Positions 6,276 to 10,182 of a stretch of DNA of 10,182 nt are shown here, piece after piece. Position 1 is the first letter of the stretch; the number at the start of each line of letters is the position of its first letter. Made by a program: the position numbers and the translations under genes. The DNA comes from Actinomycetes bacterium (lineage in GTDB: Bacteria; Actinomycetota; Acidimicrobiia; Acidimicrobiales; Acidimicrobiaceae): positions 1-10,182 of the forward strand of contig JAKAOC010000041.1 of the NCBI GenBank assembly GCA_021823385.1. Direction: 5' to 3'. The notes under the pieces are model-generated. The model searched no databases and had not been told where the DNA came from. It saw only the letters and a list, made by a program, of their open reading frames with translations.

Positions 6276-6758
6276 ATGGCCAGCGTGGCGATTTCGGTTG
6301 ACTTCAGCGATTCAAGCGGCGTCGAGGTGCCCGAGCCCGAGCGATTCGTGCGCCTGCTGGCGCAGTGCGCACAGGCGATCGGCGTGGAAGGGGAGGCGGA
6401 GTGCAATCTCTCCTTCGTCTCACCCGAGGAGATCACGGTCCTGAACGAGGAGCACATGCACCACGAAGGGCCGACCGACGTGCTTTCCTTCGCCATCAGC
6501 TTCGAGCCCGAGTTCGGGCTTGAGATCCCGCGCATCCTGGGCGAGATCCTCATCTGCCCACAGGTCGCGGCGGCCAACGCCACCGAACATGCGGGGGGCA
6601 GCCACAACGGGACCATGCAGGACGAGATCGCCCTTCTGGTGGTGCACGGCCTCTTGCACCTCTCGGGCATGGACCATGAGATCGACGAAGAAGCAGAGGT
6701 AATGGAGTCGCGCGAGCAGGAGTTGCTCGCCGAGTTCTACTATGGGGTCAGCCGCTAG
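6276..6758 (+). CDS. ybeY: rRNA maturation endoribonuclease YbeY
   Basis: A zinc-dependent endoribonuclease (UPF0054) that takes part in 16S rRNA 3' end processing and 70S quality control. The 160-residue product carries the diagnostic metal motif HGLLHLSGMDH at 124-134 (His124, His128, His134) and the conserved PTDVLSF at 66-72, with LGEILICP (88-95) after it. The arginine that follows the tyrosine in proteobacterial YbeY (YR...PTDV) is replaced by methionine here (His60-Met61), as I recall for mycobacterial YbeY. The ATG at 6276 is used because it gives a normal family N terminus (ISVDFSDSSG); its Shine-Dalgarno is weak, and an in-frame TTG at 6252 is possible. It lies between phoH and the CorC-like gene, the same neighbours as in E. 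coli ybeZYX. Confidence 0.95.
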   Translation: MASVAISVDFSDSSGVEVPEPERFVRLLAQCAQAIGVEGEAECNLSFVSPEEITVLNEEHMHHEGPTDVLSFAISFEPEFGLEIPRILGEILICPQVAAANATEHAGGSHNGTMQDEIALLVVHGLLHLSGMDHEIDEEAEVMESREQELLAEFYYGVSR

Positions 6759-6853
6759 ATGGCCGGCCTTGGCAACGTCGGTATACGACCCGGGCGTGCG
6801 CGCCCGTGGCGGTCGTGCCGGCCGGCGGCAGAGTCGAGTCAGAGGTGCTGCTG

Positions 6854-8161
6854 GTGATCGCAGCCGTCGCCGCGACGCGATGGGGAACGTCGGAAACGGT
6901 CATAAGCATCGTGGTTGTGGTGCTGATCGCCTTCTCCGGCTTCATGGCCCTGGCCGAGACCTCGTTGACGCGCATATCGCGTGTCAAGGCCCAGGCTCTC
7001 ATCGAGCAGAAGCGCAGAGGCGCCAAGCTGCTCGCCAAGCTGATCGAGCACCCGAGCGCATTCCTGAACGCCATCCTCCTGTCCACCCTGGTATCCCAGC
7101 TGGTGGCAGCGACGCTGGTCGGCGTCATCGCGGAGCGCCTCTTCGGCGCCCTGGGCGTGACGGTGGCCATCGTCTTCGAAGTGCTGGTCATCTTCGTGGC
7201 GGCCGAGGCCCTTCCCAAGAATTACGCCGTATCGCATCCCGAATCGGCCGCACTCTTCTCCGCTCCGCTCATCCAGGCGCTGGTGCGATTTCCGCTGATC
7301 AGGGTGGCTTCGTGGTTCGTGGGAGGGATCACAAACCTGGTGTTGAGGGGGCGCCCCTATGCCGCCCTTTCGCAGGTGTCCGAGGAGGAGCTCCTGGCCA
7401 TGGCGGATGCCGCGGCCGAGGAGGAGGTCATCGAGAACGAGGAGCGGGAGTTCATCGCCTCCGTGATCGAATTCGGCGACACCGTGGCCCGCGAGATCAT
7501 GGTCCCGCGCCTCGACATGGTGGCCGCCCAGCATGACCTCACCGTCGAGCAGGCCTTGGAGCTGGCTCTGAACAAGGGCTATTCCCGCCTGCCCGTCTAT
7601 CGCAATTCGCTCGACAATGTCACCGGCATCCTGCACGCCAAGGACCTGATGCGCGCCTATCGCTCGGGGTTGGGCTCCTCCATGGTGACCGACATCCAGC
7701 GCAAGGCGGTCTTCGTCCCGGAGACCAAGCCGACCTCGATCCTGCTGCGTGAGATGCAGGCGGGCAAGTATCACATCGTCATCGTCGTCGACGAATACGG
7801 AGGCACGGCCGGCCTGGTCACGATGGAGGACCTGATCGAAGAGCTGGTGGGAGAGATCACCGACGAGTTCGACCTGTATGAGGCCGAAGTCGTCGAGGTC
7901 GAGCCGGGCCGATGGCTCATCAAGGCCACCGCCGCCGTCGACGAGCTGAACGAGACGCTCGAACTAGAGCTGCCCACCGGAGACTGGGACACCGTCGGGG
8001 GCCTCTTCCTTCAACTGCTGGGGCACCTTCCCATCGAGGGCGAAACCGCACGCACCGGCGCCTACCAGCTGGTGGCGGAGAAGATGGTCGCCAACCGCAT
8101 CGTCAGCGTCAGGCTCGAGCGCGTCGAGGAGGAGCCACTCTCCATCGAGGAGGGAGGGTGA
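6854..8161 (+). CDS. DUF21/CBS/CorC-HlyC membrane protein (YbeX-like, hemolysin family)
   Basis: A 435-residue inner-membrane protein of the CNNM/CorC (hemolysin C-like) family, linked to Mg/Co ion handling and, for YbeX, to ribosome metabolism. Order: DUF21 membrane domain (about 15-165, three to four helices, beginning TVISIVVVVLIAFSGFMALA); a linker with the acidic EENEE-like stretch (186-200); two CBS domains (about 215-340, including SRLPVYR at 244-250 and VVDEYGGTAGLVTMEDL at 311-327); and the C-terminal CorC_HlyC domain (about 345-425, WDTVGGLFLQLLGHLP). The start is unclear. GTG at 6854 has AGAGG 8 nt upstream and gives a short N terminus before TM1; GTG at 6845 or 6806 are in frame alternatives. 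The stop overlaps the era start (GTGA), so translation of the two is coupled. Confidence 0.93.
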   Translation: MIAAVAATRWGTSETVISIVVVVLIAFSGFMALAETSLTRISRVKAQALIEQKRRGAKLLAKLIEHPSAFLNAILLSTLVSQLVAATLVGVIAERLFGALGVTVAIVFEVLVIFVAAEALPKNYAVSHPESAALFSAPLIQALVRFPLIRVASWFVGGITNLVLRGRPYAALSQVSEEELLAMADAAAEEEVIENEEREFIASVIEFGDTVAREIMVPRLDMVAAQHDLTVEQALELALNKGYSRLPVYRNSLDNVTGILHAKDLMRAYRSGLGSSMVTDIQRKAVFVPETKPTSILLREMQAGKYHIVIVVDEYGGTAGLVTMEDLIEELVGEITDEFDLYEAEVVEVEPGRWLIKATAAVDELNETLELELPTGDWDTVGGLFLQLLGHLPIEGETARTGAYQLVAEKMVANRIVSVRLERVEEEPLSIEEGG

Positions 8162-9015
8162 GCGAGGCGTGGGAGGATTTCACCTCCGGTTTCGTGGCTG
8201 TCCTGGGCAGGCCCAACGTCGGCAAGTCGGCACTGGTGAACGCCCTGGTGGGAACCAAGGTGACCATCGTCTCCGACAAGCCCAACACCACCCGTACCCA
8301 GGTTCGCGGGATCATAACCGAGGACCACTGCCAAGTGGTGCTGGTCGACACTCCTGGAGTACACCGCCCGCGCAGCCCGATGGGCGCTCGGCTCAACCTG
8401 ACCGCGACCGAAGCGGCAAGTGACGTCGACCTGGTCGTGGTGGTGGTTGACGGCGCGTCGCCCACAGGGCCGGGGGACAAGCGTGTCCTGGACTCCGCGC
8501 CCGTGGAGTGCTTTGTGGTGGTCAACAAGATCGACCGGGTGTCTCCGGCCGATCTGCTAAAGCGGCTGGAGGAGCTGTCGGGCTGGAACAAGGGGGCATA
8601 CTTTCCCGTCTCCGCCCGCACCGGTGAGGGCGTTGCCGAGCTGCGCCGCGAGATCATGGCCTTGATGCCGCCAGGCCCGCCCTATTACCCCGCCGCCATG
8701 CACGCGGACACGACCGAGACCGAGTGGATTGCCGAGCTGGTGCGCGAGGAGCTCCTTGCCATCGTGCGTGACGAGCTTCCGCATTCGATCGCCACCGCCG
8801 TCACCGAGGTGGAAGAGCGCTACGTGCGCTGTGAGATCTTCGTCGAGCGCGACAGCCAGAAGGCTATCGTGCTGGGCAAACACGGGGAAAACCTGAAGCG
8901 GGTGGGCACCATCGTCCGCCGTTCGCTGCCTAAGGGTTACTACCTGGACCTGGTGGTCAAAGTGGCCAAGGATTGGCAGTCCCAAGCCCGCTACCTCGAC
9001 CAGTTCGGCATCTGA
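8158..9015 (+). CDS. era: GTPase Era
   Basis: Ribosome-assembly GTPase that binds the 3' end of 16S rRNA in the 30S subunit. The 285-residue product shows all G motifs: G1 GRPNVGKS (17-24), G2 region PNTTRTQ (42-48), G3 DTPG (64-67), G4 NKID (123-126) and G5 SAR (152-154). A C-terminal KH domain follows (about 200-285) with ELPHSIA (206-212), the GXXG loop GKHG (240-243) in VLGKHGENLKRVG, and the usual LDLVVKVAKDW end (263-273). Length is typical. The start is the GTG at 8158, which overlaps the stop of the CorC-like gene by GTGA and follows an AGGAGGGAGG purine run (8148-8157). The frame is open further upstream, but that is out-of-frame corC sequence. No recO follows, unlike many actinobacterial clusters. 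Confidence 0.97.
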   Translation: MSEAWEDFTSGFVAVLGRPNVGKSALVNALVGTKVTIVSDKPNTTRTQVRGIITEDHCQVVLVDTPGVHRPRSPMGARLNLTATEAASDVDLVVVVVDGASPTGPGDKRVLDSAPVECFVVVNKIDRVSPADLLKRLEELSGWNKGAYFPVSARTGEGVAELRREIMALMPPGPPYYPAAMHADTTETEWIAELVREELLAIVRDELPHSIATAVTEVEERYVRCEIFVERDSQKAIVLGKHGENLKRVGTIVRRSLPKGYYLDLVVKVAKDWQSQARYLDQFGI

Positions 9016-9115
9016 CCCTCCGGCCCGCCGAGGCGATCAAGGCTCGCAGCGTCCTTCGGGAACTAGTGTTTTGATGGCGGGAGCGACCGCCTGACCGGGA
9101 GGCTGATTGCTGGGT

Positions 9116-9589
9116 ATGGATTCCTCAGGCGCCAAGAGCTTTATCGAGGGGGAGTATCGCGGCCACGGGCACGGTTCATATCCGACCATCGCGGACTTCG
9201 CCTACCTCGAGACCCTGACCTTTGCCTTGTCGCCCAAGGGTTTCGTCATCTATACCCAGACCACCACCAACCCTGAGACCGGCGAGCCCATGCACCAGGA
9301 GCGCGGGTATCTGCGCCTTGGAGACTCGATGGAGGCGGAGTTCGTGATCGCCCAGCCAACCGGGGTGGCCGAGATCGGCACGGGCCCGGCACGCGAGGAG
9401 GGCGGAGCGCTGGTGTTCGACCTTCACTCGACCGGGCTGATCGCCTCACCCACCGCCAAGCAGGTGGACGCAGTCCGGCGCCGCTACCGCTTCACCGAGC
9501 GGGGCCTCGATTACGAGATGTGGATGGCGATTCCCCGAGTCGAGTTGACCCTTCATCTCTCAGGCAGCCTTTCCAGGCAGGGATCATGA
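9116..9589 (+). CDS. Nitrobindin-family heme-binding beta-barrel protein
   Basis: A 157-residue cytosolic protein of the THAP4/nitrobindin heme-binding family (formerly DUF1794, FABP-like), ferric heme beta-barrels that bind nitric oxide and isomerise peroxynitrite to nitrate. The N-terminal family motif is seen as GEYRGHGHGSYPTI (12-25), with Tyr14 where Trp is usual. LTFALSPKGFVIYTQ (34-48) and FVIAQPTGVAEIG (76-88) match core strands, and TAKQVDAVRRRYRF (113-126) the conserved later strand. The probable proximal heme ligand is His147 in LTLHLSGSL near the C terminus. ATG at 9116 follows GGGAGG by 13 nt; TTG at 9107 is an alternative with a gap too short to be likely. uppS begins one base after the stop, so they are probably co-translated. 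Confidence 0.88.
   Translation: MDSSGAKSFIEGEYRGHGHGSYPTIADFAYLETLTFALSPKGFVIYTQTTTNPETGEPMHQERGYLRLGDSMEAEFVIAQPTGVAEIGTGPAREEGGALVFDLHSTGLIASPTAKQVDAVRRRYRFTERGLDYEMWMAIPRVELTLHLSGSLSRQGS
9579..9583 (+). promoter_or_regulatory. Shine-Dalgarno for uppS
   Basis: AGGGA lies 7 nt before the ATG at 9591, inside the last codons of the nitrobindin gene. It supports this start over the ATG at 9586, which opens only a two-codon frame. Confidence 0.6.
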
Positions 9590-9590
9590 A

Positions 9591-10182
9591 ATGAGCCCCA
9601 ACCACATGTCCGCATCCGAGGAGGCCGAGACGGACTATTTGGCCCTGCTCGACCGTTCGCGCATCCCGGTGCACGTGGGGTGCGTGATGGACGGGAACGG
9701 CCGCTGGGCACAGAAGCGCGGGCTGCCGCGCACCGAGGGTCATGGCGCCGGGGAGGCGGCATTGATGGACACCGCCTTCGGAGCGCTCGACGCCGGGCTG
9801 AAGTGGCTCACCGTCTTTGCGTTTTCCACCGAGAACTGGCACCGCCCGGTGGAAGAGGTGCGCTATCTGATGCACTTCAACGAGTCGCTTCTCACCAGGC
9901 ACCGCGACGAGCTCCATGAGGCGGGCGTTCGCATCAACTTTTCCGGGCGCAGGGATTGGCGGGTGCCGCGCCGCGTGGCGCGGCGCATGGAGGAGGCCAC
10001 CGAACTCACCAAGGACAACACGCGAATGACGCTGACCTTCGCCTTCAACTACGGAGGCCGCGCCGAGATCGTGGACGCGGTGCGCAAGCTGGTGGAGAGC
10101 GGAGTACCCGCCGACCGCATCAACGAGAAGGCGATCTCGCGTTATTTGTATCACCCCGAGGCACCCGATCCCGACCTGGTTA
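9591..10182 (+). CDS. uppS: cis-Prenyl transferase, undecaprenyl/decaprenyl diphosphate synthase (3' end cut)
   Basis: Z-type prenyl transferase that adds isopentenyl units to make the C50/C55 polyprenyl diphosphate carrier for peptidoglycan and other envelope glycans; a soluble, membrane-associated homodimer. The 197 codons present show the catalytic motif MDGNGRWA (33-40; Asp34 is the catalytic acid, Arg38 and Trp39 conserved), GHGAGEAA (50-57), AFSTENWHRP (77-86), SGRRDWRVP (118-126) and FNYGGRAEI (152-160). The window ends at PDPDLV, just before the conserved arginine-rich and C-terminal SxFLLWQ-type motifs, so about 40-50 residues are missing. The N terminus is some 20 residues longer than in short family members, as in many actinobacterial enzymes. 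It starts one base after the nitrobindin stop. Confidence 0.95.
   Translation, partial: MSPNHMSASEEAETDYLALLDRSRIPVHVGCVMDGNGRWAQKRGLPRTEGHGAGEAALMDTAFGALDAGLKWLTVFAFSTENWHRPVEEVRYLMHFNESLLTRHRDELHEAGVRINFSGRRDWRVPRRVARRMEEATELTKDNTRMTLTFAFNYGGRAEIVDAVRKLVESGVPADRINEKAISRYLYHPEAPDPDLV

Noticed and set aside
6839..7774. Minus-strand open frame (311 codons) opposite the CorC-like gene
   Set aside because: Histidine/glycine/arginine-rich shadow of the real gene, no recognisable domain.
7912..8157. N-terminal extension of Era
   Set aside because: Overlaps the CBS/CorC gene out of frame; the GTG at 8158 with a purine-rich ribosome binding site and GTGA overlap gives a normal Era length.
5223..9112. 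Shared GGAGGNTGATTGCTG before phoH (5223-5237) and before the nitrobindin gene (9098-9112)
   Set aside because: About the level of similarity expected by chance once for 10 kb, given that both contain a Shine-Dalgarno; not called a repeat.

Overview
The window is GC-rich DNA, tightly packed with genes and without rRNA, tRNA, CRISPR or insertion sequences that I can see. The run phoH - ybeY - (DUF21/CBS/CorC) - era - ... - uppS matches the order known in Actinomycetota, and the YbeY active-site region has the actinobacterial look (an H-M...GPTDV segment instead of the YR...PTDV of proteobacteria). An actinomycete or a neighbouring high-GC Terrabacteria lineage (for example Dormibacterota or Chloroflexota) is the best guess; the sequence does not name a species.

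Layout. (1) 1-2513, plus strand: the 3' part of a 14-helix DHA2-type MFS exporter gene, then a complete LACTB2-like metallo-beta-lactamase-fold hydrolase. (2) 2517-4564, minus strand: a two-gene unit, cpaB-like (SAF domain, inner-membrane anchored) followed 5 nt later by a cpaE/tadZ-like MinD-family ATPase whose P-loop lacks both lysines. No pilin, TadA/CpaF or TadB/C gene is next to it; the unit ends 3 nt from the convergent hydrolase gene. (3) 4565-4750: an unusually AT-rich divergent control region with an exact TATAAT, an oppositely facing TATTAT that overlaps it, a 14-nt palindrome, a direct repeat, and small hairpins near both ribosome binding sites. (4) 4751-4996, plus strand: an 81-residue excisionase/MerR-type HTH protein, well placed to regulate the divergent region. 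(5) 4997-5271: a 275-nt gap with several potential RNA hairpins in front of phoH. (6) 5272-9015, plus strand: the conserved RNA/ribosome-maturation cluster phoH, ybeY, a CorC/YbeX-like membrane protein and era. (7) 9116-10182: a nitrobindin-type heme-binding beta-barrel protein gene, then uppS, which is cut by the window end.

How they work together. PhoH, YbeY and Era belong to families tied to RNA processing and 30S maturation; the CorC/YbeX-like protein travels with them. UppS makes the polyprenyl carrier for cell-wall synthesis. The cpaB/cpaE pair should act at the inner membrane in a Tad (Flp) pilus or related secretion machine whose other parts must be encoded elsewhere. I found no clearly new multi-gene system. 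The most unusual points are the isolated cpaB-cpaE pair with a lysine-less ATPase and its compact, probably switch-like divergent promoter region beside an HTH regulator.
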